Notes: a model not told the origin generated them from the sequence alone. A stretch of 64,000 nt of DNA from Rhodobacter sp. CZR27 (GCF_002407205.1 NZ_CP023548.1:1698501-1762500), one strand, 5' to 3'; positions 13,955 through 24,068 are shown, numbered from the stretch's first letter. Translations and numbers: made by a program.

Positions 13955-15187
13955 TCAATGACCCTTCAGCACAAGCGTCTGGATCGGCATGACAAGCGCC
14001 TGGATACGCAGCAGGATGGCATGGACCATGCCCACGGTGTCGATCGCGTGCAGTCCGAAGCGTTGCAGCGACCCGAGGGACGGATCCTGCAGCCGCTCGT
14101 GGTTGCTGGTATAGGCGTTGGCGATGCAGTTCGAGCCGGGCGTGATGCCCTCCATGCCGCCCTCGAACATCGGCTCGAGCATCACGATCAGCGTGCCGGG
14201 AGGCACGTTCTGCGAGGGATCGACCAGAAGCTCGGTCGGCCGCAGCTGTCCGCTGGCGATGAAGTGCTGCACGTCGGTCACGACCATGGGTATGACCTGG
14301 AAGGGCTTCGACTGGCAGACGACCTCGGCCGCCATACCCGGACGGATCACCTGCGATTCGATCTGGCCGAAACCCGCATGGATCGCCAGCGTTCCGGCCG
14401 AGGAGGGGATCAGGAGCCCCGCCGGCCGGATCATCGGGTTGACGAAATCGCCGGGTCGAAGCGTGAACTGCTCCATCGAGCCGTCCATGCTGGCGCTGAT
14501 CGTCATCTTCTGAAGCTCCACCTCGGCCAGCTTCAGCGAGGCCAGCGCCGTCTCCTTCTGCGCGGGCAGGGACACGTCGATCTGCGCTCGCGCGGCCTCG
14601 ACCGACGCTTCCGCCGCAGCCACCCCGCCCAGCCGGCCATCGACGATGTTCTGCAGGCGCTCGATCTCGCGCTGCGAGACAGTGTCGGCGTTGCGGGCCC
14701 GGATCTCGGTCCGCGTCGCAAGTTCGTCCACCGCCTGCTGGTAGGCGCTGCGGGCCTCGATCACCTGCGCCTCGGCGACCTTCAGCTGCTTGCCGGCCAG
14801 GACGATGGCGGCGTCGACCTCGGCCACGCGCTTCTTCGCGGTCTCGAGTTCCGCCTCCTCGTCCGAGGCGTCGAGGGTGAAGAGCTTCTGGCCGGTCGTC
14901 ACGCGCTCGTTCAGGCCCACGAAGACCTCCTCGACCCGGCCCATCTTCTCGGGAAGGATCGGGATGGTCCGGAAGTACGAGATCGCGTTGCGGGTCGAGG
15001 GGTGGAAGTAGAAGATCGTCGTGATCAGCAGCACGGTGAGCAGAAGGCAGCCCACGATGCCGTAGCGCAGTTCATACCAGACGGAGTAGAGCGTGATCTC
15101 GCGCCCGAGGCGCTTGCCCTGCACGAAGCGCCGGTAGAGGAAGTCGGGCAGCAGCGTCAGCGATGAGCAGAGGAGAAGTTCAAGCAC
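13955..15187 (-). CDS. HlyD-family membrane-fusion protein, YibH-like
   Basis: A 410-residue inner-membrane-anchored periplasmic adaptor. One transmembrane helix lies at about residues 43-65 (VGCLLLTVLLITTIFYF). A biotinyl-lipoyl-like segment and a long coiled-coil hairpin follow (about 100-235), then a beta-barrel region. It starts at GTG three bases after the stop of a DUF3302 gene, the same partner YibH has in Escherichia coli. No transport ATPase or MFS pump is adjacent, so the transported substrate is unknown. It is convergent with guaB. Confidence 0.75.
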   Translation of the reverse strand: MLELLLCSSLTLLPDFLYRRFVQGKRLGREITLYSVWYELRYGIVGCLLLTVLLITTIFYFHPSTRNAISYFRTIPILPEKMGRVEEVFVGLNERVTTGQKLFTLDASDEEAELETAKKRVAEVDAAIVLAGKQLKVAEAQVIEARSAYQQAVDELATRTEIRARNADTVSQREIERLQNIVDGRLGGVAAAEASVEAARAQIDVSLPAQKETALASLKLAEVELQKMTISASMDGSMEQFTLRPGDFVNPMIRPAGLLIPSSAGTLAIHAGFGQIESQVIRPGMAAEVVCQSKPFQVIPMVVTDVQHFIASGQLRPTELLVDPSQNVPPGTLIVMLEPMFEGGMEGITPGSNCIANAYTSNHERLQDPSLGSLQRFGLHAIDTVGMVHAILLRIQALVMPIQTLVLKGH

Positions 15188-15190
15188 GGA

Positions 15191-15640
15191 TCAGGCCTCC
15201 TTGCGCGGCATGTCCGCGACGCGCGGTGGTGTCTCGGGCCGCATGTCCTCGGCCACGGGGAGGGGAGTGCCGGGGGCGGGTCCCGCAAGCGGGTTGCGAG
15301 TGCCGGCAAGCCGCTCGAGCGCGGCGGCGGCGCGGTCCATGGGGCTCTGGAAATCCGGGAGGGTCACCATCGCCAGCAGGAGCGCCGCGATCCAGAACAG
15401 GTGATTGTGGGTGAAGAGCGCGAGCAGCCCCAGAACGGCGACGATCTCGAACTGGGCCTTGTTGCGCCGGTGCGCCATCTGCTCGGGGATGGCGTGCAGC
15501 GTGAAATAGGCCAGCCCGATGCCCACCACCGTCAGAAGCAGGAAGACGACCATGCCCATCATGAGCATGTCGCTCTCGCCGGGCGCGGTGATGAAGAAGG
15601 GCAGATGGTGCGGTGCCATGGGATGGATCGCGTCGCTCAT
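15191..15640 (-). CDS. DUF3302 (YibI-like) membrane protein
   Basis: A 149-residue protein with two transmembrane helices (about residues 25-48 and 66-92) and a proline-rich cytoplasmic tail. The stretch LHAIPEQMAHRRNKAQFEIVAVLG between and after the helices recalls YibI of E. coli. The next gene, three bases on, is a YibH-like HlyD protein, which supports the assignment. The start is the ATG at 15640; the longer upstream frame has no hydrophobic or conserved content. Function is unknown; a small helper of the adaptor protein is the obvious guess. Confidence 0.7.
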   Translation of the reverse strand: MSDAIHPMAPHHLPFFITAPGESDMLMMGMVVFLLLTVVGIGLAYFTLHAIPEQMAHRRNKAQFEIVAVLGLLALFTHNHLFWIAALLLAMVTLPDFQSPMDRAAAALERLAGTRNPLAGPAPGTPLPVAEDMRPETPPRVADMPRKEA

Positions 15641-16605
15641 CGTGAGACCTTTCGGAAGATGTCGCCATCGGGAAGCGATGGGGTTCGGGAACGGAAGCCC
15701 GGTCGGTGCCCGGCGCGGCATCCGGCGCTGCCGGCCTTCCCGCCGGATCGTTCGGGACGGCACGGGCCGCCGCGTCGGGCAGCGCGCCGCGCGAATGCGG
15801 CCCGCGCCGGACAGGCTGCCGGGACAGGGCTGCGCGCCGCAGCGCGGCGGCCCGTTCCGCGCGGGAAGCGGCCGTCGGCAAGGGGGCGGGCCGTCACGGG
15901 GCACCGCCGCCCGGAGCGGGCAGCAGGAACAGGGTGAGCGAACAGGTCGCGACCACCATCAGCATGAGCACCCCACGAAGCAGGCAGACCGCCCGGAACC
16001 CGTCACCAGTGACGCCGTGGCCACCGCAATGAACATCACGACAATGCCACCCGGCTCGAAGTCAAGCACCATCCGCTGCCGGCTGATCAAATGACCGGAC
16101 ACGACGAGGATGGGGGGCATCCGCAACCCGATCGGCGCCGCGGGCCGCAGCCGCTGCGCCAATCAGGACGCGGCGTGACCCCGCAAGGGCGCAGGCCCGG
16201 ATGCCGGTCCCTTGGCACGGCAGTGGCGCCCCCGATGGCCATACCGCAGCCGGACAAAGCCGGATGCCGGGGCCGGCCGGCAGTCCCTGTCCGAATGCGG
16301 TGCGCGCGCGAGGCCGTTCAAATTCTGGCCGGCAGCGTCAGCGTCGGTGTCCGTGCGGAAGGGACGCGGATTTAAAGGCCGTCACTTCGGCGCCCACCGG
16401 GCCGGACCAACCCGGCGTCCCGGACGCGGCTGAGACGACTGCTCCTGTCGCGCGCCTTTCAAGGCAGCTCGACCGGCCGGCGGAATCCAGGGGAAGTGAA
16501 GGTTGGACGCCGCGCCCGGGAAACCCGGTGCCGGTTGCGAGCCCGTCCGGGGCGGGCAGGGCGCAGATGCCCGCGCTGCCGTCAAAGGGCCCGCTGTCCT
16601 GCCGG
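15641..16605. other. 965-base region without a confident gene
   Basis: High-GC sequence between the YibI-like gene and the TetR gene, both on the minus strand. Open frames here look compositional (Arg/Pro/Gly/Ala-rich) and are not annotated, except for a possible broken two-helix membrane protein at 15894-16072 listed separately. It may hold the promoter of the YibI/YibH pair. No repeat or RNA gene was recognised. Confidence 0.5.
15894..16072 (-). pseudogene. Possible frameshifted two-helix membrane protein
   Basis: From an ATG at 16072 one frame gives MVLDFEPGGIVVMFIAVATA, a good transmembrane helix. About 15 codons later a second frame takes over with LLRGVLMLMVVATC and a further hydrophobic run ending in PAPGGGAP and a stop at 15894. 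The 179-base span is one base short of 60 codons. Joined by one added base it would encode about 59 residues with two helices. This is an inference from hydrophobicity only; chance or a sequencing error are alternatives. Confidence 0.3.
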
Positions 16606-17205
16606 TCAGTCCGCAAACCGGACCGTGCCGCGTTCGATGGCCACGAGCATCCGGTCCATCAGGTCGAGCTGCGCCTCGACGCGCGGCGCGTCCCAGTGAT
16701 CGGGATCGATCAGGCGGTCGTGGATAAGCCCCTCGCAGGCGTGAAAGACCAGCATCGCCTCGGGCGGGCAGCGGGCGAACAGCGCCCGCACCTCGCAGCG
16801 CAGGTCAAGGAGCGGCGCCATGAACAGCGGGTCCTCCGTCAGGGCGGCGAAGATGCCCGAGGCGGCGCCCTCGGTATGGCGCAGCAGATCGCGCACCACC
16901 GCAACGTAGGCGCGGGCCGCCTCGATCGCCGCCGCCCCCGAGGCGCTCGACCAGCCCGGCGCGCGATGCGCCATCTCCTCGCCGAAGGCGCCCACGTGAT
17001 CCTCGACCAGCGCGCGCAGCAGCGCGTGCTTGCTGGGGAAGTGGTAGAGCAGCCCGCCCTTCGACACGCCCGCCGTGGCCGCCACGGCATCGAGCGACAT
17101 GCCGGAGGCCCCGATCTTGCGACTCAGGATCCCGGCCGCCTCCAGAAGGCGCTTTCGCGTGTCGCTGGCGGTTTTCTTCCGCGTTTGTGGCGCTAACTCT
17201 GCCAC
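16606..17205 (-). CDS. TetR/AcrR-family transcriptional repressor
   Basis: A 199-residue regulator with an N-terminal helix-turn-helix (about residues 12-58: SLDAVAATAGVSKGGLLYHF) and a variable ligand-binding C-terminal domain. The start is GTG at 17205 with GGGAGG five bases upstream. It is divergent from an RND efflux pair, and the 115-base intergenic region contains a perfect 16-bp palindrome. The simplest reading is that it represses both itself and the pump. The ligand is unknown. Confidence 0.88.
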   Translation of the reverse strand: MAELAPQTRKKTASDTRKRLLEAAGILSRKIGASGMSLDAVAATAGVSKGGLLYHFPSKHALLRALVEDHVGAFGEEMAHRAPGWSSASGAAAIEAARAYVAVVRDLLRHTEGAASGIFAALTEDPLFMAPLLDLRCEVRALFARCPPEAMLVFHACEGLIHDRLIDPDHWDAPRVEAQLDLMDRMLVAIERGTVRFAD

Positions 17206-17229
17206 GCTACCTCCCGCGCGGGTTGACTT

Positions 17230-17245
17230 TACCGTCCGGACGGTA
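17230..17245. promoter_or_regulatory. Perfect palindrome, probable TetR operator
   Basis: TACCGTCCGGACGGTA is a perfect 16-bp inverted repeat between the TetR gene and the efflux pair. A TTGACT hexamer (17223-17228) lies directly upstream on the plus strand and TACAGT overlaps the right end, so a bound repressor would block a plus-strand promoter. The site is 25 bases from the TetR start and 75 from the adaptor start. Confidence 0.75.
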
Positions 17246-17320
17246 CAGTAAATCTGCAAGAAGGAAAACCCCTGCCGGCGCGGTGCGGCGTCAGGCGGCG
17301 CGCGAAACCGGAGGGAACGG

Positions 17321-18424
17321 ATGGTCAAGCGTCTTGTCATTGCCGTGATCCTGCTTGCCCTGATCGTCGGCGGCATCGTCGGGTTCAACCGCTTCCGCGA
17401 CGCCAAGATCGCGGAATTCTTCTCCACCATGCAGCCCAAGCCGGTCACGGTCTCGACCTCGATCGCGGAGCCGGGCCCCTGGATGCCGGGGGTCGAGGCG
17501 ATCGGCACGGCCGTGGCGGCGCAAGGCGTGGACCTGTCGGTGGAGTCCGGCGGCACGGTCCGCGAGATCCTGTTCACGGCCAATGCCGAGATCGAGAAGG
17601 GGCAGAAGCTGCTGCAGATCTCGGAACGCGAGGAACGCGCCGATCTTGCCGCGGCAGAGGCCGCGCTGGAACTGGCCGAGAGCGAGCTTGCCCGCGCCCG
17701 CACCCTGCAGGAGCGCGGGGTCTCGGCGGTCAACATCCTCGACACGGCGAAGGCCCAGGCGGATTCGGCGCGGGCGCAAGTTGCCAAGATCCAGGCGGTC
17801 CTGCAGCAGAAGGAGCTGGTGGCGCCCTTCTCGGGCGTGATCGGAATCCCGCAGGTCGATGTGGGCGAATACGTCACCGTGGGGCAGGTCTATGCGACGC
17901 TGCAGGACCTTGATGCGATGCGGGTGGACTTCGCCCTGCCCGAGCAGCAGATCTCGGTGGTGAAGCCCGGCCTGCCGGTCACCGTCTCTTCCGAGATCGG
18001 CAGCTACAACGCCAAGGGCCGCATCATCGGCATCGAGCCGAAGGTCGACCCGAACTCGCGCCTCGTGACGGTGCGGGCCGAGGTCGGCAACGAGACCGGC
18101 AAGATCTACCCGGGCCAGTTCCTGCGCGTCCGGGTGGAGCTTCCGCCAGAGGAGGGCGTGATCGCGCTGCCGCAGACCGCGCTGATGACCAGCCTCTACG
18201 GCGACTCGGTCTATGTCGTGCGCCCGGCCGAGGAGGAGGGCCAGAAGAAGGTCGAGCAGGTCTTCGTCACCATCGGCCGCCGCAACGGCGAGATGATCGA
18301 GATCGTCAAGGGCCTGAAGGCGGGAGATGAGGTGGTGAACGCCGGCCAGAACCGCCTGTCGGGCGGCTCGCTCGTGGCGGTGGACAACACGCTCCAGCCC
18401 TTCAGCCAGTCAGCCGCGCAGTGA
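17321..18424 (+). CDS. RND efflux periplasmic adaptor (membrane-fusion protein)
   Basis: A 367-residue adaptor that bridges an RND pump to an outer-membrane channel. An N-terminal membrane anchor lies at about residues 4-22 (LVIAVILLALIVGGIVGF). It is followed by a lipoyl-type motif, a coiled-coil hairpin (about 100-150), a beta-barrel (PEQQISVVKPGLPVTV) and a membrane-proximal domain (EIVKGLKAGDEVVNAGQNRL). GGAGGG precedes the ATG. The permease follows after seven bases. No TolC-type gene is present, so the channel is encoded elsewhere. Confidence 0.9.
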   Translation: MVKRLVIAVILLALIVGGIVGFNRFRDAKIAEFFSTMQPKPVTVSTSIAEPGPWMPGVEAIGTAVAAQGVDLSVESGGTVREILFTANAEIEKGQKLLQISEREERADLAAAEAALELAESELARARTLQERGVSAVNILDTAKAQADSARAQVAKIQAVLQQKELVAPFSGVIGIPQVDVGEYVTVGQVYATLQDLDAMRVDFALPEQQISVVKPGLPVTVSSEIGSYNAKGRIIGIEPKVDPNSRLVTVRAEVGNETGKIYPGQFLRVRVELPPEEGVIALPQTALMTSLYGDSVYVVRPAEEEGQKKVEQVFVTIGRRNGEMIEIVKGLKAGDEVVNAGQNRLSGGSLVAVDNTLQPFSQSAAQ

Positions 18425-18431
18425 GGCCCGC

Positions 18432-21400
18432 ATGAGCATTTCAGAGGTCTTCATCCGCCGGCCCGTCGCCTCGACGGTGCTGGCAAGCTTCATCCTGCTG
18501 ATCGGCTTCTACTCGATCTTCAACCTGCCGGTCCGCCAGTATCCGGAGGTCGAGGAGACCGTCGTCACCATCACGACGACCTATCCCGGCGCCGCGCCCG
18601 AACTGATCCAGGGCTTCATCACCGCGCCCATCGCCCGCGCGGTCGCCACAACCGAGAACATCGACTACGTCAGCAGCCAGAGCCGACCTTCCGCCTCCGT
18701 CGTCTCGGTGCAGATGAAGCTTGGCGCGAACTCGGACGTGGCGCTGACCGAGGTGCTGGCCAAGGTGCAGCAGGTGCGCGGCGAGCTGCCCGAGGACGCC
18801 GAGGATCCGGTGATCGTCAAGGGCACCGGCGACAGCTTCGCGCTGATGTATCTCGCGGCGATCAACCCGAACATGTCCGCCGAGCAGATGACCGAATATC
18901 TCGAGCGGGTGATCCGGCCCCGAGTGTCGACCATCGAGGGCGTGGCCGAGATCGAGATCATCGGTGCTGCGGAATATGCCATGCGGGTCTGGGTCGATCC
19001 CATGAAGCTGGCCGCCCGCAACGTCACCGCCTCCGAGGTGCTGACGGCGATCCAGGCGGCGAACTTCCTCTCGGCCCCCGGCAAGACCGAGGGCGAGTAT
19101 TTCGCCCGCTCCATCACGCTGGAATCCACGCTGCAGACGCCCGAGGCCTTCGGCGCGCTGCCGATACGTTCCGACGGCAACCAGGTGATCCGGCTGCGCG
19201 ACGTGGCCGATGTGGAGCTGTCCTCGGCCGAGCCGGACAGCATCGTGACCTTCAACGGCGAGGCGGGCACCTTCATCGGCATCTACCCGACGCCCGCCGC
19301 AAACCCGCTGACCACGGCCTCGGCGGTGCTCGAGGAACTGCCGGCGATCAACGAGACGCTGCCCGAGGGGATGGAGATCCGGCTGGTCTACGACTCGACC
19401 GAGACGATCACCGCCTCGATCGAGGAGGTGTTCAAGACGCTGGCCGAGGCCGTCGCCATCGTGGTGGTGGTGATCCTGCTGTTCCTGGGCTCGTTCCGGT
19501 CGGTGCTGATGCCCATCGTCACGATCCCGCTGTCGCTGATCGGGGTCTGCGCGGTGCTGCTGGCGCTGGGGTATTCGATCAACCTGCTGTCGCTGCTGGC
19601 CATGGTGCTGGCCATCGGCCTTGTGGTCGATGACGCCATCGTGGTGGTCGAGAACATCCACCGCCACATCGACGAGGGCATGACACCCTATGCCGCGGCC
19701 ATCAAGGGGATGCGCGAGATCACCGGGCCGGTGATCGCCATGACCATCACGCTGGCCGCGGTGCTCGCGCCGCTGGGGTTCTCGGGCGGCCTCACGGGGT
19801 CGCTCTTTGCCGAATTCGCCTTCGCGCTGGCAGGCTCGGTGATCCTGTCCGGGGTGGTGGCGCTGACCATCACGCCGATGATGTCGGCGCGCCTGCTGAA
19901 GGAGGGCTCGGGCAGCCGGTTCCAGCGGATCGTCGACCACACGCTGGAACGGGTCGCGAACTGGTACGAGCGGCGGGTGTCCTCCTCGCTCGACTATCGC
20001 CCCGTCACGCTGATCATGGTGGCGGCGCTGGTCTCGGTCACCGGCTTCATGTTCCTCAACACGACAAGCGAGCTTGCCCCGGAAGAGGATCAGGGTGCGA
20101 TGTTCGCGATCCTGGATGGGCCGCGCTACGCGACGAAGGAATACACCAAGCTCTACACCGACCGGATCTCGGAGGTGACGAAGGACATTCCCGAGGTGAA
20201 CACGGAGTTCTCCATCTCGGGCTTCGGCGGGCAGGACAACCAGGGCATCTACATCTGGGTTCTGGACGAATGGGCCGAACGCGACCGCAGCCAGGCCGAG
20301 GTGCAGCAGGAGGTGCAGGCCCGTCTCGACCCGGTGCCGGGCGTGCAGGGCTTCGTGTTCTCGCCGCCGACGCTGCCGGGCACGGGCGGGGGCCTGCCGA
20401 TCTCGATGGTGATCCAGTCGATCCAGTCGCCCGACCGGGTCTACGAGATCTCGGAGGAGATCCGGAAACGGGCCGAGGCCTCGGGCCGGTTCATCGCGGT
20501 GCAGAACTCGCTCGCCTTCGACGCACCCGAGGTCACCGCTACCATCGACCGCGACCGCGCCGCCTCGCTCAACGTGCCGATCTCCGACATCGGCAACACG
20601 CTGGGCCTGCTGGTGGGCGGGGCCTCGGTCTCGCAGTTCGACCGCGAGTCGAACAGCTACGACATCATCCCGCAGGTTCCGCGCGAGTGGCGCAACAACC
20701 CCGAGAAGCTGGAACAGTTCTTCGTCCGCGCCTCCTCGGGCGAGATGGTGCCGCTGCTGTCGGTGGTGAACCTCGAGACCGGAGCCTCGGCGGCCTCGAT
20801 CGAGCAGTTCAACCAGCTCAACTCGGCCACGATCTCGGCGCTGCCTTCCATCGGGGTTTCGACCGGGGACGGGCTTGCGGAGCTTGTCGCCATCGCCAAC
20901 GAGGTACTCCCCGAGGGCTTCTTCATCGACTACTCCGGCCAGTCGCGGCTGGAGGTCGAGCAGGGCAACACCATCCTTCTGGCCTTCGCGGCGGCCGTGC
21001 TGGTGATCTACCTCGTGCTCGCGGCGCAGTTCGAAAGCTTCCGCGATCCCTTCATCATCATGATGTCGGTGCCGCTTTCGATCTTCGGGGCGATCCTGCC
21101 GCTGAACCTCGGGCTCGGGACGCTGAACATCTACACGCAGGTCGGGCTGATCACGCTGATCGGCCTGATCACCAAGCACGGCATCCTGATGGTCGAGTTC
21201 GCCAACCAGCAGCGCGAGGACCACGGGCTCTCGCGGCGCGAGGCGATCGTGGCGGCGGCGAAGGTGCGGCTGCGGCCGATCCTGATGACGACCGCCGCGA
21301 TGGCGCTGGCGGTGGTGCCGCTGATCATAGCGAAAGGAGCCGGCGCCGAAGCGCGGCAGGCGATGGGGATCGTGATCTTCACGGGCCTGCTGATCGGCAC

Positions 21401-21509
21401 CTGCTTCACGCTGTTCGTCGTGCCGATGTTCTACACCTTCATCTCCAAGCCCGACCGCGAGTGGAAGGAGCACCGCGAGATGGTGGCCATGCGCGACGCC
21501 TCGGCCTGA
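18432..21509 (+). CDS. RND-family multidrug efflux permease
   Basis: A 1025-residue proton-driven inner-membrane pump of the HAE-1 type with 12 expected transmembrane helices and two large periplasmic loops. It begins [20 protein letters not shown], typical of MexK/MexF-like pumps. Helix 4 carries the proton-relay Asp pair in [17 protein letters not shown] (about residues 398-414). A matching [17 protein letters not shown] lies in the second half. It is cotranscribed with the adaptor and probably under the TetR repressor upstream. The substrate cannot be predicted. Confidence 0.93.
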   Translation: MSISEVFIRRPVASTVLASFILLIGFYSIFNLPVRQYPEVEETVVTITTTYPGAAPELIQGFITAPIARAVATTENIDYVSSQSRPSASVVSVQMKLGANSDVALTEVLAKVQQVRGELPEDAEDPVIVKGTGDSFALMYLAAINPNMSAEQMTEYLERVIRPRVSTIEGVAEIEIIGAAEYAMRVWVDPMKLAARNVTASEVLTAIQAANFLSAPGKTEGEYFARSITLESTLQTPEAFGALPIRSDGNQVIRLRDVADVELSSAEPDSIVTFNGEAGTFIGIYPTPAANPLTTASAVLEELPAINETLPEGMEIRLVYDSTETITASIEEVFKTLAEAVAIVVVVILLFLGSFRSVLMPIVTIPLSLIGVCAVLLALGYSINLLSLLAMVLAIGLVVDDAIVVVENIHRHIDEGMTPYAAAIKGMREITGPVIAMTITLAAVLAPLGFSGGLTGSLFAEFAFALAGSVILSGVVALTITPMMSARLLKEGSGSRFQRIVDHTLERVANWYERRVSSSLDYRPVTLIMVAALVSVTGFMFLNTTSELAPEEDQGAMFAILDGPRYATKEYTKLYTDRISEVTKDIPEVNTEFSISGFGGQDNQGIYIWVLDEWAERDRSQAEVQQEVQARLDPVPGVQGFVFSPPTLPGTGGGLPISMVIQSIQSPDRVYEISEEIRKRAEASGRFIAVQNSLAFDAPEVTATIDRDRAASLNVPISDIGNTLGLLVGGASVSQFDRESNSYDIIPQVPREWRNNPEKLEQFFVRASSGEMVPLLSVVNLETGASAASIEQFNQLNSATISALPSIGVSTGDGLAELVAIANEVLPEGFFIDYSGQSRLEVEQGNTILLAFAAAVLVIYLVLAAQFESFRDPFIIMMSVPLSIFGAILPLNLGLGTLNIYTQVGLITLIGLITKHGILMVEFANQQREDHGLSRREAIVAAAKVRLRPILMTTAAMALAVVPLIIAKGAGAEARQAMGIVIFTGLLIGTCFTLFVVPMFYTFISKPDREWKEHREMVAMRDASA

Positions 21510-21528
21510 GCCGGCAGACGGCAGGGAC

Positions 21529-21552
21529 AGGGCGGGTCTCCGGGCCCGCCCT
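21529..21552 (+). terminator. Hairpin after the RND permease
   Basis: Arms AGGGCGGG and CCCGCCCT with an 8-base loop, 19 bases after the permease stop, followed by TGGCATTT. A modest terminator candidate ahead of tgt. Confidence 0.5.
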
Positions 21553-21606
21553 TGGCATTTCCGGGCCTTTCGCGCAGAAGGGCCCCGCGGCAGGCGGGAG
21601 ACTTCG

Positions 21607-22737
21607 ATGGCCCAGCGATTTTCGTTCGAACTGAAGGCCACCGACGGCCGCGCCCGGACCGGGGTGATCTCGACCCCGCGGGGCGAGATCCGCACGCCCG
21701 CCTTCATGCCGGTGGGCACCGCCGGCACCGTCAAGGCGATGTTGCCGGAAAGCGTGCGCGCCACGGGCGCGGACATCCTGCTGGGCAACACCTACCACCT
21801 GATGCTGCGCCCCACGGCCGAGCGCATCGCGCGGCTGGGCGGCCTGCACCGCTTCATGAACTGGGAGCGGCCGATCCTGACCGACTCGGGCGGTTTCCAG
21901 GTGATGAGCCTTGCCGACCTCAGGAAGCTGACCGAGGAGGGCGTGACCTTCCGCTCTCACATCGACGGATCAAGGCACCACCTTTCGCCCGAGCGCAGCA
22001 TGGAGATCCAGCGGCTTCTGGGCTCCGACATCGTCATGGCCTTCGATGAATGCCCGGCGCTGCCCGCGACCGATGAGGCGGTGGCGAAGTCGATGCGCCT
22101 CTCGATGCGGTGGGCGCAGCGCTCGCGCGACGCCTTCGGTGACCGTCCCGGCCATGCGCTCTTCGGGATCATGCAGGGCGGCGTCACGCGCGAGTTGCGC
22201 GAGGAAAGCGCCGAGGCGCTGAAGGCGATCGGCTTCGAAGGCTATGCCATAGGCGGGCTTGCCGTGGGCGAGGGGCAGGAGGCGATGTTCGGCGTCCTCG
22301 ACTATGCGCCCGGCTTCCTGCCCGAGGACCGGCCGCGCTACCTGATGGGCGTGGGCAAGCCCGACGACATCGTGGGCGCGGTCGAGCGCGGGGTGGACAT
22401 GATGGATTGCGTGCTGCCCTCGCGTTCGGGGCGGACGGGGCAGGCCTGGACCCGGAGGGGGCAGGTCAACATCAAGAACGCGCGCCACATGGACGATCCG
22501 CGGCCGCTGGACGAGGCCTGCACCTGCCCGTGCTGCCGCAACTACTCGCGCGCCTATCTGCATCACGTCTTCCGTGCGCAGGAGATCATCGCCTCGATGC
22601 TGCTGACCTGGCACAACCTGCATTACTATCAGGAACTGATGGCAGGCCTGCGCGAAGCCATTGAAGAAGGGCGCCTGTCCGGCTTCGTCGCCGGGTTCCA
22701 TGCCGGCCGCGCACAGGGGGACATCGATCCGCTCTGA
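21607..22737 (+). CDS. tgt: tRNA-guanine transglycosylase (queuine tRNA-ribosyltransferase)
   Basis: Exchanges G34 of Asp, Asn, His and Tyr tRNAs for preQ1 on the way to queuosine. At 376 residues it has normal length. Substrate loop [12 protein letters not shown] (about residue 98) and IGGLAVGE (about 217) are present. The nucleophilic Asp lies in [14 protein letters not shown] (about 268). The zinc site is [16 protein letters not shown] (about residues 305-320). It is probably a single-gene unit between the efflux genes and the flavin oxidoreductase. Confidence 0.95.
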   Translation: MAQRFSFELKATDGRARTGVISTPRGEIRTPAFMPVGTAGTVKAMLPESVRATGADILLGNTYHLMLRPTAERIARLGGLHRFMNWERPILTDSGGFQVMSLADLRKLTEEGVTFRSHIDGSRHHLSPERSMEIQRLLGSDIVMAFDECPALPATDEAVAKSMRLSMRWAQRSRDAFGDRPGHALFGIMQGGVTRELREESAEALKAIGFEGYAIGGLAVGEGQEAMFGVLDYAPGFLPEDRPRYLMGVGKPDDIVGAVERGVDMMDCVLPSRSGRTGQAWTRRGQVNIKNARHMDDPRPLDEACTCPCCRNYSRAYLHHVFRAQEIIASMLLTWHNLHYYQELMAGLREAIEEGRLSGFVAGFHAGRAQGDIDPL

Positions 22738-22798
22738 CATGGCGGCCATGCGCCCGCCGCATGGCCAGAGGCTTGCGGAGCGGCGTGGGGCGCATATC

Positions 22799-22815
22799 TC
22801 GGACCGACAGTCTGA
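22799..22815. promoter_or_regulatory. Imperfect palindrome ahead of the Old Yellow Enzyme gene
   Basis: TCGGACCGACAGTCTGA is an inverted repeat with two mismatched pairs, 17-33 bases before the ATG. It recalls the type of dyad bound by NemR-like TetR repressors in front of nemA. No nemR-like gene is adjacent, so the link is tentative. Confidence 0.35.
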
Positions 22816-22831
22816 GGCAAGGGATATCCCG

Positions 22832-23920
22832 ATGACCAAGCTTTTCACGCCGGCCACGTTCGGCGACCTTCACCTGAAGAACCGCGTCGTGATGGCGCCG
22901 CTGACGCGGAACCGCGCCAATCCGGCGGACCATGCGGTGACCTCGCTGACCGTCGAATACTACAGCCAGCGCGCCGGTGCGGGGCTGATCGTCACCGAAG
23001 GCTCGCAGATCTCGCCCGAGGGCAAGGGCTATGCCTGGACGCCGGGGATCTACTCGGAAGCGCAAGTCGCGGCATGGAAGGCCGTGACCGATGCCGTCCA
23101 CGCCAAGGGCGGCAAGATCGCGATCCAGCTCTGGCACGTCGGCCGGATCAGCCACACGAGCCTGCTGGACGGCCAGGCACCGGTTGCGCCCTCGGCGCTG
23201 ACGGCGGCCTCGCGCACCTTCGACGGCAGCGCCTTCGTCGCGACCTCGGAACCCCGCGCGCTGGAAACCGCCGAGATCGCCCGCATCGTCGAGGACTACC
23301 GCAAGGCTGCGGCCAACGCCCGGCGGGCAGGCTTCGACGCCGTCGAGATTCACGGCGCGAACGGCTACCTGATCGACCAGTTCCTGCGCGACACCACCAA
23401 CCGGCGCACCGACGGCTATGGCGGCAGCCAGGAGAACCGCGTGCGCTTCCTTGACGAGGTGGTCGGCGCCGTCGTGTCGGAAATGGGGGCAGGGCGCACC
23501 GGCATCCGGCTCAGCCCGTTCTCGAACGCCAATGACGTGGGCATCGACAGCGACACCGTGGGCCTCTTCTCCAAGGCCGTCGATGTGCTGAACCGGCACA
23601 GGCTCGCCTTCCTGCACATGGTCGAGGGCCAGACAGGCGGTCCGCGCGACTGGCCCGCCGGCGCGCTCGAGACGCTGCGCGACCGCTTCGACGGGGCCTA
23701 TATCGCCAACAACGGCTACACCCGCGCGATGGCGGTGGAGGCGGTCGAGAGCGGCGCGGCCGAGGCCGTGGCCTTCGGCAAGCTCTACATCTCGAACCCA
23801 GACCTGGCCGAGCGGCTGGCGGTCGATGCGCCGCTCAACCCGCTGCCGACCGAGGGGCTCTATGGCGGCGGTGCCGAAGGTTATACCGACTATCCGGCGC
23901 TCGAACCTGCCGACTTGTGA
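22832..23920 (+). CDS. Old Yellow Enzyme family alkene reductase, NemA-like
   Basis: A 362-residue FMN flavoprotein expected to reduce activated alkenes such as N-ethylmaleimide, and perhaps nitrate esters, with NAD(P)H. Landmarks: KNRVVMAPLTRNRA near the N terminus, LWHVGRISH (about residue 97), EIHGANGYLIDQFL (about 171), GYGGSQENR (about 193) and VAFGKLYISNPDL near the C terminus. The start is the ATG at 22832; the longer frame from 22661 overlaps tgt and is rejected. A dyad symmetric site lies just upstream. Confidence 0.9.
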   Translation: MTKLFTPATFGDLHLKNRVVMAPLTRNRANPADHAVTSLTVEYYSQRAGAGLIVTEGSQISPEGKGYAWTPGIYSEAQVAAWKAVTDAVHAKGGKIAIQLWHVGRISHTSLLDGQAPVAPSALTAASRTFDGSAFVATSEPRALETAEIARIVEDYRKAAANARRAGFDAVEIHGANGYLIDQFLRDTTNRRTDGYGGSQENRVRFLDEVVGAVVSEMGAGRTGIRLSPFSNANDVGIDSDTVGLFSKAVDVLNRHRLAFLHMVEGQTGGPRDWPAGALETLRDRFDGAYIANNGYTRAMAVEAVESGAAEAVAFGKLYISNPDLAERLAVDAPLNPLPTEGLYGGGAEGYTDYPALEPADL

Positions 23921-23927
23921 CATTTCC

Positions 23928-23960
23928 GGCAGCCGGCCCGCCCAGGATGGGCCGGCTGCC
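23928..23960 (+). terminator. Hairpin after the Old Yellow Enzyme gene
   Basis: Twelve-base arms GGCAGCCGGCCC and GGGCCGGCTGCC with a 9-base loop, eight bases after the stop. No T run follows. Confidence 0.6.
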
Positions 23961-24068
23961 CCGACAGCCCGTCCCGGGCCGCACTGGCCCCGGGCGCGGC
24001 GGCTGGCCCGCGACTTGCACAAGATTGCACCGAAAGACCGCTTGTTGGCCGAAGCCGGCCGGTCCAGA

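Noticed and set aside
18441..21791. 1116-codon minus-strand frame opposite the RND permease
   Set aside because: His/Arg/Asp-rich shadow of the permease with no domain.
21957..22857. Minus-strand open frames opposite tgt
   Set aside because: Antisense shadows; the plus-strand Tgt protein has all catalytic and zinc residues.
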